From Thermohalobaculum sp039026375 (GTDB lineage Bacteria > Pseudomonadota > Alphaproteobacteria > Rhodobacterales > Rhodobacteraceae), in assembly GCA_039026375.1 (NCBI GenBank), contig JBCCML010000015.1, positions 1 through 64,000 on the forward strand: 64,000 nucleotides of DNA, in the 5' to 3' direction. Shown here in pieces: positions 47,656 through 56,892 of this stretch. The stretch's first letter is position 1; the number at the start of each line of letters is the position of its first letter. Under the pieces are notes generated by a model, which was not told where the DNA came from, ran no database searches, and saw nothing but the letters and a program-made list of their open reading frames with translations. A program made the translations under genes and the position numbers.

Positions 47656-49209
47656 ATGGCGCATGTCGCGACAGATCCCCGATTCCACGACATTCTGGAC
47701 GTCAATGCGCCGGTCCGTCAGATCGGTACAGGCTATGTCTTCACCGAAGGGCCCGTCTGGCACCCGCTACAGCAACACCTTGTTTTCTCTGACATTCCCG
47801 CCTCGATTCGGCGACGCTGGACCCCGGATGGGCGGGTCGAGGAGATCCTGAACCCCTCGAACAAGTGCAACGGGATGACCTACGACGCAGACCTCAATCT
47901 GCTGGTCTGCGAACATGCGACCTCGTCTGTGGTGCGGTTTCGCCCGGACGGCACCCGGGAGGTTCTGGCGAGCCACTTTGAGGGCAAGGAACTGAACTCT
48001 CCCAACGACATCTGCGTGAAGTCTGATGGGTCGATCTACTTCACCGATCCCACCTATGGGCGGATGGAAGGCTTCGGTGTCCCCCGCGAATTAGAGCAAG
48101 GATTTCAAGGAGTTTACCGCTTGCCACCGGGGCACCAACCGGGCGACGAACCACAATTGGTCAGCGACCGCTACACCTTCACCCAGCCCAACGGTCTGTG
48201 CTTCAGTCCCTGCGAGCGCTGGATGTGGGTGAACGACACGATCCAAGCAAATATCCGCATGTTTGACGTCGCCACGGACGGCTCACTGACCAACGGACGC
48301 GTCTTTGCCAGCGGCATTCAAGAAGACGCGCGGGCCAGTGTGCCTGACGGAATGAAGGCCGACAAGGACGGCAACGTCTATGTCACCGCACCGGGCGGTT
48401 TGTGGGTCTATTCGTTCCACGGGATCAAGCTGGGCGAGATCCTGTTTCCGGAAATGGCGGCCAACCTGCATTGGGGCGACGCGGATTTCTCGACCATTTA
48501 CGTTACAGCAACCACTTCTGTTTACGCTGTGGACACCAAGACGAAAGGGCGCGAAGAGCCCTTTATGCGCGCTAGGCCCGGAACGGGAACCGGTCCGCAA
48601 TTGTCTGCACCCCTGGATCCGCCGCGCACTGCGCTGCTGATCCAGGACATGCAGAACGACGTGATCATGGAAGGCGGCGCGTTTGCCGATTCCGGGTCGC
48701 CCGCGCACGCCCGCCAGCAGAACGTCCTGGCGAACTCTCAACGCTTGCTGGAGGCCTGTCGCCGCAAGGGCGTGATGGTCTGCCATATCTGGTTCGTGTG
48801 TGAGCCGGGGCATCCGGCAATCTCGACAAAAGCACCGTTGTTTCAGGGGCTTAAAGCAGCCAACGCCCTGGTCCGCGGCACTTGGGGGGTTCGCCCGGCG
48901 CCAGGTCTGGAGCCGCAGGGCAATGATCTGGTGGTCGAAAAGATGTCCATGAGCGCCTGGGAAACCTCGCGCCTGGAGAGCTATCTGCGCCACGCCGGAA
49001 TCGACACGATTATCAACACAGGCGCGTGGACGAACATGTCGATCGAGCACACGGCCCGGACGGGGGCGGACAAAGGCTTTCGAGTGGTCGTCCCACAGAA
49101 CGCATGTTCCACAATGAACGCGGACTGGCACCGCGCGTCTTTGGAGTACGCAATGGCCAACGTGGCCGAGATCAGCTCGGTCGATGCCGTGATCGCTGGG
49201 TTACAGTGA
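47656..49209 (+). CDS. Fusion: SMP-30/gluconolactonase-like domain plus isochorismatase-like domain
   Basis: A 517-residue two-domain protein. Residues 1-305 form a six-bladed SMP-30/gluconolactonase propeller (FTEGPVWHPLQQHLVFSDI; LNSPNDICVKSDGSIYFTDPTYG; VPDGMKADKDGNVYV). After a short linker, residues 310-517 form an isochorismatase-like hydrolase with Asp in TALLIQDMQNDV and Lys in VVEKMSMSAW. The position that normally carries the catalytic Cys is Ser in TNMSIEHTARTG. The propeller should open a lactone; the second domain may hydrolyse an amide or be altered in catalysis. GGGGAGGG precedes the ATG. Confidence 0.87.
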   Translation: MAHVATDPRFHDILDVNAPVRQIGTGYVFTEGPVWHPLQQHLVFSDIPASIRRRWTPDGRVEEILNPSNKCNGMTYDADLNLLVCEHATSSVVRFRPDGTREVLASHFEGKELNSPNDICVKSDGSIYFTDPTYGRMEGFGVPRELEQGFQGVYRLPPGHQPGDEPQLVSDRYTFTQPNGLCFSPCERWMWVNDTIQANIRMFDVATDGSLTNGRVFASGIQEDARASVPDGMKADKDGNVYVTAPGGLWVYSFHGIKLGEILFPEMAANLHWGDADFSTIYVTATTSVYAVDTKTKGREEPFMRARPGTGTGPQLSAPLDPPRTALLIQDMQNDVIMEGGAFADSGSPAHARQQNVLANSQRLLEACRRKGVMVCHIWFVCEPGHPAISTKAPLFQGLKAANALVRGTWGVRPAPGLEPQGNDLVVEKMSMSAWETSRLESYLRHAGIDTIINTGAWTNMSIEHTARTGADKGFRVVVPQNACSTMNADWHRASLEYAMANVAEISSVDAVIAGLQ

Positions 49210-49262
49210 TCACGGCAAATGAGGCACTTGCAACAGCCGCGTAACGCAATGATTTCAGTACC

Positions 49263-50192
49263 TTATCGACGCCCCAATGGCCGGGCAGCCGGGCTGCACG
49301 GCGCATCCAGCATCACCCTTACGGCACGCATGTTATTGCCCTCGCTCACCTCAGGGATCAGGCCCGCGCTGTCCAGGCGCAGGCGCACCACGCTTTGTCC
49401 GGTCGGCAGGCGGATCATCCCGCTGACCTGCCGCTTACGCTCGGGCCGCAGCGGCGGCGTCACCCGCGAGGCCAGCGTCACCGCCCCCCGCGACAGGCGG
49501 TTGGTGTGGCTGCCCGCCGACCCCTCGCCGCGGTTGACCACATCGTAGCGGAAGAGGATCAGGCAGCCGGTTGGGCCGATCGCGACCACGTCGCGGGCCG
49601 TCAGGGTCGCCGTCCCACCCCAAGGCACCAGCGTCTGACCCAGGCGCAGCCCGCCTGAGACGGTCAAATCCGGCAGCGGTTGACCCGGCGCGGGCCGCAA
49701 TCCGGCATAGGCACCCTGGGCACAGGTGGCCTGATAGATCGCCGTATCCCCATGAGTTTGCTCATTTATTACGACCTGCACGCCGACGGTTGGCCGGGCG
49801 ATGACACCCTTGGGATCGCCAAGGGCCACGCGCCCGGGCGCAGGGTCAGCCACGGCCAGCGGGGTGCGCTGGGGGCGGCGATCCGCGGTCACCATAATGT
49901 CGTGGCGCAGGTAGATGGTGCTGCCCCCCGGCACCTCAGCGACGCGCCAATTGCCCACGGGGCTGCCGTTCTCCAGGAAGCGGTAGCTGAGGCGCACCAG
50001 GCCTTCCTCAGCCGCTCCGGCGACCACCGCCGCCCGCGCGGTGATCTGCCGGGGACAGGCGCCGTGAGACTTTTGCGGCATCACCGACAGACCCACGGGC
50101 GCGGGCGTCGAAACTTCGGCAGATGCGCCGGAAAACGCGCCAAACGGCGCAAAAACGAACATGGCAAGCAAAATGGCAGATCGGCGTCTCAT
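49263..50192 (-). CDS. Secreted protein with CARDB-like beta domain
   Basis: A 309-residue protein with a signal peptide (cleavage near SGASAEV). The C-terminal 140 residues resemble CARDB/adhesion beta-sandwich modules: DLTVSGGLRLGQ, FRYDVVNRGEGSAG and the terminal GLIPEVSEGNN. The N-terminal half has a similar beta-rich look with two cysteine pairs. It is the last of three minus-strand genes encoding exported proteins and converges with the fusion gene. Role: probably surface or periplasmic binding; no enzyme motif is seen. Confidence 0.7.
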   Translation of the reverse strand: MRRRSAILLAMFVFAPFGAFSGASAEVSTPAPVGLSVMPQKSHGACPRQITARAAVVAGAAEEGLVRLSYRFLENGSPVGNWRVAEVPGGSTIYLRHDIMVTADRRPQRTPLAVADPAPGRVALGDPKGVIARPTVGVQVVINEQTHGDTAIYQATCAQGAYAGLRPAPGQPLPDLTVSGGLRLGQTLVPWGGTATLTARDVVAIGPTGCLILFRYDVVNRGEGSAGSHTNRLSRGAVTLASRVTPPLRPERKRQVSGMIRLPTGQSVVRLRLDSAGLIPEVSEGNNMRAVRVMLDAPCSPAARPLGRR

Positions 50193-50347
50193 GGCGCAGT
50201 CCTTCCAAACTAGGGTAAGCGTAAGCGGGCGGTATGCGGCTGCGGCGACCTCGCGCCGCCGCAGCCATGCCCTGGTTGGGGTTGCGGCGACGGGGCCGCC
50301 GGCAGTCGAAGCCAGCCCAACACATCGATTTCAAGGGTGATCTCTTT

Positions 50348-51181
50348 TTAGCCTTTACGGGGAGCCGGCGGCGTACCAGCGGCACCGGGACGTCCGGTCT
50401 CGGGCCGGCCTGTCTCGGGCCGCTCGGTCTGGGGCCTGCCGCTCTCCGGCCGTCCGGCAGCCGGATCGGCGCTCATGGTGCCTGCACCGGGCTGACCCCC
50501 GACTTTCACGCCGCCACTGGCACCGCCAGCCGAACCAGAGGGGCGCTGGACGGCCACGTTGTTCGGCCCGTCATGCAGGATCGGGATCGGCCGGCAGACA
50601 ATCACAGGCCGCATCAGGCCATGGCCGGACTCTTCGATGATATGGGGCGTGTTACCGCCCGGTCCCGAGGCATCCACCGTCGGCTCGAGATAGAAGTCCG
50701 TCGACAACATCCACTGTTTGGCATACGCTTCAGCCGGGGCCATGCCGCCGTCCAAACGCTCTTGGAGATGCTCATTACAGGCCGCCAAGATCCGGTTTTC
50801 CAGGAACTCCATCGGAATGGTGAGTTCGACCAACACGTCGACTTCCTTGGGGCGATCGCCCTTGGGATAGGACTTGGAGATGCCGTAGGTCGTCAGAAAG
50901 AACGGGTTCATCCACGTTCCATCGATCTGGGCCAGGGGATCCAGGCGCCAGCTGCGGACACGGCCCACATTCTCGGCGTCGTAGTTAAAGTGAACGGTGT
51001 AGGTAACGTCGCTGGCCGTCACCGTTGTGTAGCCGGTGTGGTCGCCCGTGACCTCGATCTTCTCTGGCGAGATGTCCGAGGCGAGCCCGTAAACCATTTT
51101 GTCCCAATTGAATATTTTTGCGTGGGCCGGGCTTTGGCACATCAGCATGGCGGCTGCGGTGGTGATCAGTAGGCGTTTCAT
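50348..51181 (-). CDS. Secreted protein with Pro-Glu-Thr-Gly-Arg repeat tail
   Basis: A 277-residue exported protein. A signal peptide (residues 1-21, cleavage after AHA) precedes a domain of about 190 residues with two cysteines (AACNEHL and VIVCRPIPI) and beta segments. The last 60 residues are Gly/Pro-rich and contain tandem R-P-[EQ]-[ST]-[GE] repeats. It lies 34 bases after the outer-membrane gene and is probably cotranscribed. The 155-base gap after it (50193-50347) holds no gene. Function unknown. Confidence 0.72.
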   Translation of the reverse strand: MKRLLITTAAAMLMCQSPAHAKIFNWDKMVYGLASDISPEKIEVTGDHTGYTTVTASDVTYTVHFNYDAENVGRVRSWRLDPLAQIDGTWMNPFFLTTYGISKSYPKGDRPKEVDVLVELTIPMEFLENRILAACNEHLQERLDGGMAPAEAYAKQWMLSTDFYLEPTVDASGPGGNTPHIIEESGHGLMRPVIVCRPIPILHDGPNNVAVQRPSGSAGGASGGVKVGGQPGAGTMSADPAAGRPESGRPQTERPETGRPETGRPGAAGTPPAPRKG

Positions 51182-51214
51182 TTGATTTCCTTTCGGTTGA
51201 GGTTGGTTTGGTCT

Positions 51215-52999
51215 TCAGAAGGCAAACGGCGCCGCCAGGCTGATCGTCAGCCCAGCATAGGTGCCGGAGAACGGCGCCGTCGGCGCCAGCGTCCCGCTGG
51301 AATGCCCAGCGAAGAACGTCGCAGTCGCGGTGTCGCTGAGCTGCCAGCCCAGCGAGATCCGCGCATCCGAACCGTCAAAGTCTGGTTGGTCGGCGGCGGC
51401 GGCATCGAAGGATGCAGCCAAATCCACGGTGTCAGAGAGCACCCAGGTCAGGCTCGCGCCAATGCTGGCGGCCACGCTGTCCGGGGCGGTGCTGTCGCGC
51501 ATCGCTGTGACTTGCGCGTAGGCCGCGATGTCCAGGGCATCGTGCGCCTGCCAGGCGCCCGAGACCTCGCCCTGGTAGGTCAGCACGTCCTGGTCGAAGA
51601 CGCCGTCACCGCGGGTTTGCGCGATCACATGCAGTGTGGACAGGGACCAGGCACCGGTTTGGTAGGTCAGGCCGGTGTAGAGCTGACCGGTCAAACCGCT
51701 GCTGTCAGGCTCTTCCGCGTTGGGGCTGTCCTTCAGGAAGGCAAAACTGGCGCCCGTGCCCACGGCAAGCGTCCACTCCGGGCTCAGGGCATAGGAGAGG
51801 TTCAGGCCGATTTCGGCGACCTGATTGATGCCCGCAGCGGGGTCCCGCGCCACGTTGTCTTCGTCCAGCACGACGAAGCCGGCCAGGCTGAAGTCGCGGG
51901 TCGCGTAGTCCACCGTCACGCTGAGCTGGCGGGTGTCCGCCGCCAAGTCGGGCGCGCCAAAGGCGTAGTAATCGCGGGCAACCTGTTGGTAACGCCCGGC
52001 AATCGACAGGGCCTGGGCGCCCTCTTCCTGGGCGAGGACATGTTCATAGGACGCCCAGGCGGCCACCGCGTGCCCAGTCTCGCCACCCACACCGGGAATG
52101 GTGTTGCGCGAGAACGCGCCTTCCCCGCCAAACTCGATATTCCCGCTGTCCGATAGCCAGCGAAAGCCACCGCCCCCGGCGAACCCGCGGCGGTCTGGGT
52201 CGCCATCCGTCCGGCGACCCTCTCCGACGGTGGCACTGCCCTGCAGGGTCAGCCCGCGGGCCGCATCGATGCTGAAAGACGCGCCGGAGAAGCCGCCGTC
52301 ATAGCGAACGTCGTCGTCCTCGATCACGCGGTTCACGAAGGCAAAGCTCTCGGCCGCGACCCCATGCCCGGCGGCATCGACACCGAGCGAGACGCCAAGC
52401 CGTTCGTCTGCCGGCAGTACCAACGCGCCGCCGCCCAGCACCTGATCGCCGGCGCGGATCACCTGGCTGGCGATATCGCCCGACCGCTCGGCCACCACGG
52501 AAAGATGCGCTTCGGTGACGCGATCAAGCTCGGCCGGGGCAGAGAGTTGCGTCTGATTGCTGGCCGCCAAGTCGATGGCCCATGCGCCGTACCGGCCCGA
52601 TGCCGCGACCTCGCCCGATATTCCGGCTACGGTGAAGTTGGTGCCGTCGGTAAAGGTGGCGCCGAAGGCAGGCCCGGCAGATCCCGACCCGGACAACCCG
52701 TCTTTGGGCGCGTAGGGTACGGTCCAGACTGCAACCTCGTCGAAACCATCGGCAGTCTCAAGGAACAGGCGAACCTCGTTGTCGGGGCTGAAGGCCCCGG
52801 CAGCGTCGCTGATCACCAGCCGGCCACCTTCGAGAACCGCATGGGCGGTATAGTCGCGCCCGTTGACCGCCACGCTCAGCCTGCTTGCATCGCGCAGATC
52901 GACCGTGTCCGGCAGGGTCACGGCGATTTCGGCCCCCATTGCGGCGCCATGCAGAGACAGGCCGCAGGTAGCAGTCATGGCGAGCAGTAGGCGTTTCAT
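51215..52999 (-). CDS. Outer-membrane beta-barrel protein
   Basis: A 594-residue exported protein: signal peptide (cleavage near GAAMGAE), an N-terminal beta-sandwich-like region to about residue 110, then many alternating amphipathic strands and a C-terminal strand ending in Phe (LTISLAAPFAF), the usual signal for barrel insertion. The end is fitted to a porin-like or autotransporter-like barrel, with no passenger domain of known type. It leads the three-gene unit of exported proteins; the 256-base region 53000-53255 upstream holds its promoter. Confidence 0.78.
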   Translation of the reverse strand: MKRLLLAMTATCGLSLHGAAMGAEIAVTLPDTVDLRDASRLSVAVNGRDYTAHAVLEGGRLVISDAAGAFSPDNEVRLFLETADGFDEVAVWTVPYAPKDGLSGSGSAGPAFGATFTDGTNFTVAGISGEVAASGRYGAWAIDLAASNQTQLSAPAELDRVTEAHLSVVAERSGDIASQVIRAGDQVLGGGALVLPADERLGVSLGVDAAGHGVAAESFAFVNRVIEDDDVRYDGGFSGASFSIDAARGLTLQGSATVGEGRRTDGDPDRRGFAGGGGFRWLSDSGNIEFGGEGAFSRNTIPGVGGETGHAVAAWASYEHVLAQEEGAQALSIAGRYQQVARDYYAFGAPDLAADTRQLSVTVDYATRDFSLAGFVVLDEDNVARDPAAGINQVAEIGLNLSYALSPEWTLAVGTGASFAFLKDSPNAEEPDSSGLTGQLYTGLTYQTGAWSLSTLHVIAQTRGDGVFDQDVLTYQGEVSGAWQAHDALDIAAYAQVTAMRDSTAPDSVAASIGASLTWVLSDTVDLAASFDAAAADQPDFDGSDARISLGWQLSDTATATFFAGHSSGTLAPTAPFSGTYAGLTISLAAPFAF

Positions 53000-53255
53000 T
53001 GGCGGATCTCCCGTTCGTTGGTTGGGAGTATCGCCAGCTCATGTATCGCCCATCGGTCGCGGACCGGGCCCTATGGTATCAATTGTCAGCGCGCGTATCG
53101 GCGCGACCAAGGATTGTATCAGTTCCGTAGGGTCGATCGCCGGTGCACGGCCCCATGCATACGCCAAACGCCCAGGACACGGCCCCGGGCGCAATGGTTA
53201 GAAACGGGTGATCTGGATCAGTCCCGCGGGGATCTTTCAGCCCAAGATAGCTCTT

Positions 53256-53954
53256 TCAGCCAAAGACATAGCCGATGCCGCGGACGGTCCGAATGACCTC
53301 GGGCTTCGTCGGGTTTGCCTCGATCTTGCGGCGGATGCGGCTGATCCGAAGGTCGATCGAGCGGTCGAACGGCTCCCAAGATTTGTCGTGGGCCTGTTCC
53401 AAAAGCTGATCGCGGTTGAGAACACGGCCCTTGTTCTCGGCAAAGACGCGCAAAAGGTTGAATTCCATTGCTGTCAGGTGGACTTCGCAGCCATCCGCGT
53501 CCAACAGACGGGCACCGCCAAGATCCAAAGTGCAAATCCCAAACGGCACCATACCGGCAGACGCAGGCGTGTCAGTCGCTGGTTGTGCGCGGTGCCTTAG
53601 GGCCACTTTGATCCGAGCTTCCAACTCTCTTAAGTCTACGGGCTTACCCAGATAGTCGTCGGCGCCCATCTCCAACCCAACCACACGGTCCACAACATCT
53701 GCCGCAGCCGTCAACATTATCACGGGCACGTCCGAGCGGCTGCGCAGATCGCGCAATGCGCTCAGGCCATCTTCACCGGGCATGTTAATGTCCAGCAGGA
53801 TCAGATCGGGCGACGCCTCGGACATCCGCTGTCGCATGACCTTGGCACAATCTGCTTCTGAAACCGAGTAGCCGCGGCCGCTGAGGTACTCACCCACCAT
53901 TTCGCGCAGAACTGGCTCATCATCGCAGATCAGAACACTTGCATCTTGGGACAT
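53256..53954 (-). CDS. OmpR/PhoB-family response regulator
   Basis: A 232-residue regulator. The receiver domain has the acidic pair in ICDDEPVLREM, the phospho-acceptor Asp in LILLDINMPGEDG and the Lys in DDYLGKPVDLREL. The C-terminal winged helix is of the OmpR type (VHLTAMEFNLLRVFAENKGRVLNRDQLLE; RSIDLRISRIRRKIE; VRGIGYVFG). It is translated one base after the hybrid kinase stop, so kinase and regulator form a pair. Targets are not known; the neighbouring outer-membrane operon is a candidate. Confidence 0.94.
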   Translation of the reverse strand: MSQDASVLICDDEPVLREMVGEYLSGRGYSVSEADCAKVMRQRMSEASPDLILLDINMPGEDGLSALRDLRSRSDVPVIMLTAAADVVDRVVGLEMGADDYLGKPVDLRELEARIKVALRHRAQPATDTPASAGMVPFGICTLDLGGARLLDADGCEVHLTAMEFNLLRVFAENKGRVLNRDQLLEQAHDKSWEPFDRSIDLRISRIRRKIEANPTKPEVIRTVRGIGYVFG

Positions 53955-53955
53955 G

Positions 53956-56673
53956 TCAGGTACTCCGCTTCTTCATCAGTCCAGCGACAAGGGTGAGGAT
54001 CTCACGCGGTGTGACGGGCTTTTCCAGATGCGGCTGTCCGCAGCGGTCAAGGAACTCGGCAACCTGCCGGGACATGCTATCGCCAGTGACAAAACCCGTG
54101 CGCCGAGCCAATGCGGGATCGATCTGGTAAAGGGAATTGTGAAATTGCCGCCCATCCATCCCGGGCATCTTCATATCGCTGATGATCGCGTCGTAACGCT
54201 GGGTGCGTAGCACCTCCAGCGCATCTTCCGGGCTGGTGAGGGTCTGCACCTGGTGCCCCGCTTCTTCCAAGACTTCCCGCAGCAACTCCGCCACGCGCAC
54301 CTCGTCGTCGACAACCAGGACCCGTCCAGGACCCGGCGCGCACTCTGGGGCAAGCTCATCCGCCTTCGTTTCCAGATCCGCGCATAGCGCCAGACGAATG
54401 TAGAACCGCGCGCCCTTGCCGGGGGACGACCGCACCGTCATCCGCCCGCCATGGGACGCCACAACCCGATGCGAGAATGCAAGGCCGATACCAGTTCCCG
54501 TACCCACCTCTTTCGTCGTGAAGAACGGCTCGAAGATCCGGGGCATAACTTCGGGTTCGATGCCCGGCCCATTGTCCGAGATCCGGGCCACGGCTTTCCC
54601 AGCGGCACGGTCCAGGAACGATCGCAGATGTAGACGCCGTGGGGCGGGCCGGCCGTCCAGCGCCTGCTCGGCGTTCACTAATAGATTGGTGAACACCTGG
54701 ATGATCTGGTCTTCATCCGCTTCGACGTCCGGCAGATCGGGGTCCAGATCAATGCTGACCTCGATACCCACTCCACGCAGACGGTGGCCCACGATGTCGA
54801 CGGCGGCCATCATCAGTTCGTTCAGCGAACAGCGGCGCAGCTCGACCGGGCGCTGGCGTGCCATCGCCAGAAAGGCCTTCACGATCCGGGCGCAGCGCTC
54901 GGCGGCCTGGGCCACATTGTCGACCTGGCGTTTCAGTTTCGGATCCAGCTCTGCGTTCTGCAGCATCATCGCGTAGCCGACCACGACAGACAGGGGGTTG
55001 TTCAACTCGTGCGCAACCCCAGCCAGCAGCTCGCCCATGGCCGATAGCTTCTCGTTCTGGTGGGCCGCTTCGCGCTGTCGCGCCAACTCGGCCTCGGCTT
55101 GGCGCTGTCCCGTGACATCGTTGAACGCGACCACGCGCCCGTCATCCTTGGTGGGATAGGCGGATAGGCGGAATGTCCGCCCGTCTGCGGCCGGGATCTC
55201 GATCCCGCGCCGCATCTCGCGGACCATGCGCACCGCCAGCGCCACATAGCTTTCGCCGTCCATGCCGTCCGGCAGCGCATAGAAGCCCGATTCTACCAAA
55301 CGCCTGACCACAGTGGTAATCGGCTCGCCGACGCGCGGCGCATTCTTGCCGTTGTTGAACTCGCCCTTCAGCCGGTCATTTGCAAAGACAAAGTTCAGGT
55401 CCGCATCCCAAAGCAGCAATCCGGTATCCAACGCCTGCACGGTATCGGTCAGTTTGGCCAAGGCCTGCTCTTCAGCGCGCCGCTCGTCCGTCACATCCCG
55501 CGCAGTCAGCAGGTAGCCGCCCAACGCGGTCTTGTGCGACGACAGCTGCAGTATGCTGCGGTCGGTGCGCTCGAATTCAGCGTTTTTGCCATAGCTCAGG
55601 GCAAAATCGCGCATCGACTGAATGTGCGCTTCCTCCGAGACGATGGAGGGTTCGGCGTAGAGGTCGCGCTGGTGCATGTCGCCCACCAAGTCTGACATCG
55701 ATGTCCCCGCACTCGGAATGAATTCGGGCCCGCCCAACGCTAAATGCGCGTACCGCTGATTGCAGAAGACGAAGTTCAGGTCGGCATCGAACAACGCAAA
55801 GCCCTCGTCCAACGCTTCCATGGCATCGTTCACCAGGGCGCGGGCGCGCTGTTCGGTCTTCTTGCTGTCAGTGATGTCCAGCCAGGTGATGGTGCAACCG
55901 CCCTCGGCCGTCGGGCTGCGGGAGGTCAAGAACACGCGCCCGTCGGCGTGCAGCAACTCGGTGCGACGGGATTGCTGGGTCTCCCCTCGCGCGTGGTCCC
56001 GGTCATAGACTTCCAGCAGATCGTCCGCGTTCAGAATGTCGCCGCCCGCCTGCATGGCCGCGATGACGTCGCGCCGCGGCCGCCCAGGCGTCATCAGATC
56101 TGCGGCAGCTTGGTTCGCGGTCTTGAAGCGATCGTTGGTCAGGATCAGCCGATCTTCATGGTCATAGAGGGCAAACCCCTCGCCAATCGAATCCAGCGCG
56201 TCACGCAGGCGAACATTCGCACGCTCGGTCTCTGCGCGTTGTTGCTCCAGTTGAATCTCGGATTGAACTGCCTCGGTGATGTCACGGAAGGTGATCATGA
56301 AAACGCCAAGACCGGAGTCGTGGCTGGCGGCATTGAGGACCTTGCCCGACGTCAGTTCGATGCGCACGTCCTTGGCGAAATGACTCAGCCGCGTGATGAA
56401 GTCGTCGATGAACGCCTCATCGGTCATCCCCTTGGGTGCCCTATAGATCCCACGACGCACCTGCCGGCGCATGATGTCGTAGGCGCTGTCGCCGGTAACC
56501 GGGGCGCTTTCGCGGTAAAAGGTCGAGAGGAAGAGGTCGTTGCCGAACACAAACCTGAGGTCGCGATCATAGAAGCAGACGGGAACGTCCAGCCCCTGAA
56601 TGGCATCGGCGACCATGGAACGGGCGTGTTCCTGGTTACTGCCGGCCTCGGAGATTTTACTTTCCCGGTTCAT
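53956..56673 (-). CDS. Cytosolic multi-PAS hybrid histidine kinase
   Basis: A 905-residue kinase without membrane helices. Four PAS-type sensor domains follow each other (segments beginning GLDVPVCFYDRDLRFVF, SIGEGFALYDHEDRLIL, ALDEGFALFDADLNFVF and ALDTGLLLWDADLNFVF), then HisKA with the phospho-His in GVAHELNNPLSVVVGYA, an ATPase domain (DNGPGIEPEVMPRIFEPFF; GTGIGLAFS) and a C-terminal receiver (VLVVDDEVRVAELL; IISDMKMPGMDG). The ATG at 56673 was chosen; a GTG at 56742 would add 23 residues. The signal is probably a cytosolic ligand, redox state or light-like cue through PAS. Coupled to the OmpR-type regulator. Confidence 0.93.
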   Translation of the reverse strand: MNRESKISEAGSNQEHARSMVADAIQGLDVPVCFYDRDLRFVFGNDLFLSTFYRESAPVTGDSAYDIMRRQVRRGIYRAPKGMTDEAFIDDFITRLSHFAKDVRIELTSGKVLNAASHDSGLGVFMITFRDITEAVQSEIQLEQQRAETERANVRLRDALDSIGEGFALYDHEDRLILTNDRFKTANQAAADLMTPGRPRRDVIAAMQAGGDILNADDLLEVYDRDHARGETQQSRRTELLHADGRVFLTSRSPTAEGGCTITWLDITDSKKTEQRARALVNDAMEALDEGFALFDADLNFVFCNQRYAHLALGGPEFIPSAGTSMSDLVGDMHQRDLYAEPSIVSEEAHIQSMRDFALSYGKNAEFERTDRSILQLSSHKTALGGYLLTARDVTDERRAEEQALAKLTDTVQALDTGLLLWDADLNFVFANDRLKGEFNNGKNAPRVGEPITTVVRRLVESGFYALPDGMDGESYVALAVRMVREMRRGIEIPAADGRTFRLSAYPTKDDGRVVAFNDVTGQRQAEAELARQREAAHQNEKLSAMGELLAGVAHELNNPLSVVVGYAMMLQNAELDPKLKRQVDNVAQAAERCARIVKAFLAMARQRPVELRRCSLNELMMAAVDIVGHRLRGVGIEVSIDLDPDLPDVEADEDQIIQVFTNLLVNAEQALDGRPAPRRLHLRSFLDRAAGKAVARISDNGPGIEPEVMPRIFEPFFTTKEVGTGTGIGLAFSHRVVASHGGRMTVRSSPGKGARFYIRLALCADLETKADELAPECAPGPGRVLVVDDEVRVAELLREVLEEAGHQVQTLTSPEDALEVLRTQRYDAIISDMKMPGMDGRQFHNSLYQIDPALARRTGFVTGDSMSRQVAEFLDRCGQPHLEKPVTPREILTLVAGLMKKRST

Positions 56674-56851
56674 GACCCTGCCGCTGTGTGACCTCGTCAG
56701 ACGGCGGATATCGTGCCCGCGTATGGTTTTGATGTCACGCACGCACGCAAATGTATCGAATGTATCAATCGCCGGGGGTGGTCACTTTAGCTGACCTACT
56801 CAGAGGCCGGACCGTGGAAGTCTAAGGCTTGTGTGTGCATTGGTATGTTCA

Positions 56852-56876
56852 AGCTGCGCGCAGTCCGCGCGCAGCT
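56852..56876 (-). terminator. Hairpin downstream of acnB
   Basis: A perfect 10-bp stem (AGCTGCGCGC / GCGCGCAGCT) with a 5-base loop, 16 bases past the acnB stop codon in the direction of transcription. There is no T tract. It sits in the 219-base gap 56674-56892, where no gene is seen. Confidence 0.55.
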
Positions 56877-56892
56877 ACCTTCGGGCAAGGGC

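Noticed and set aside
20843..56766. TGTATCA words at the peptide, outer-membrane and kinase promoters as one regulon
   Set aside because: A 7-base word is expected to occur a few times by chance in 64 kb of both strands. Without a conserved longer motif the link is too weak, apart from the local palindrome reported as tentative.
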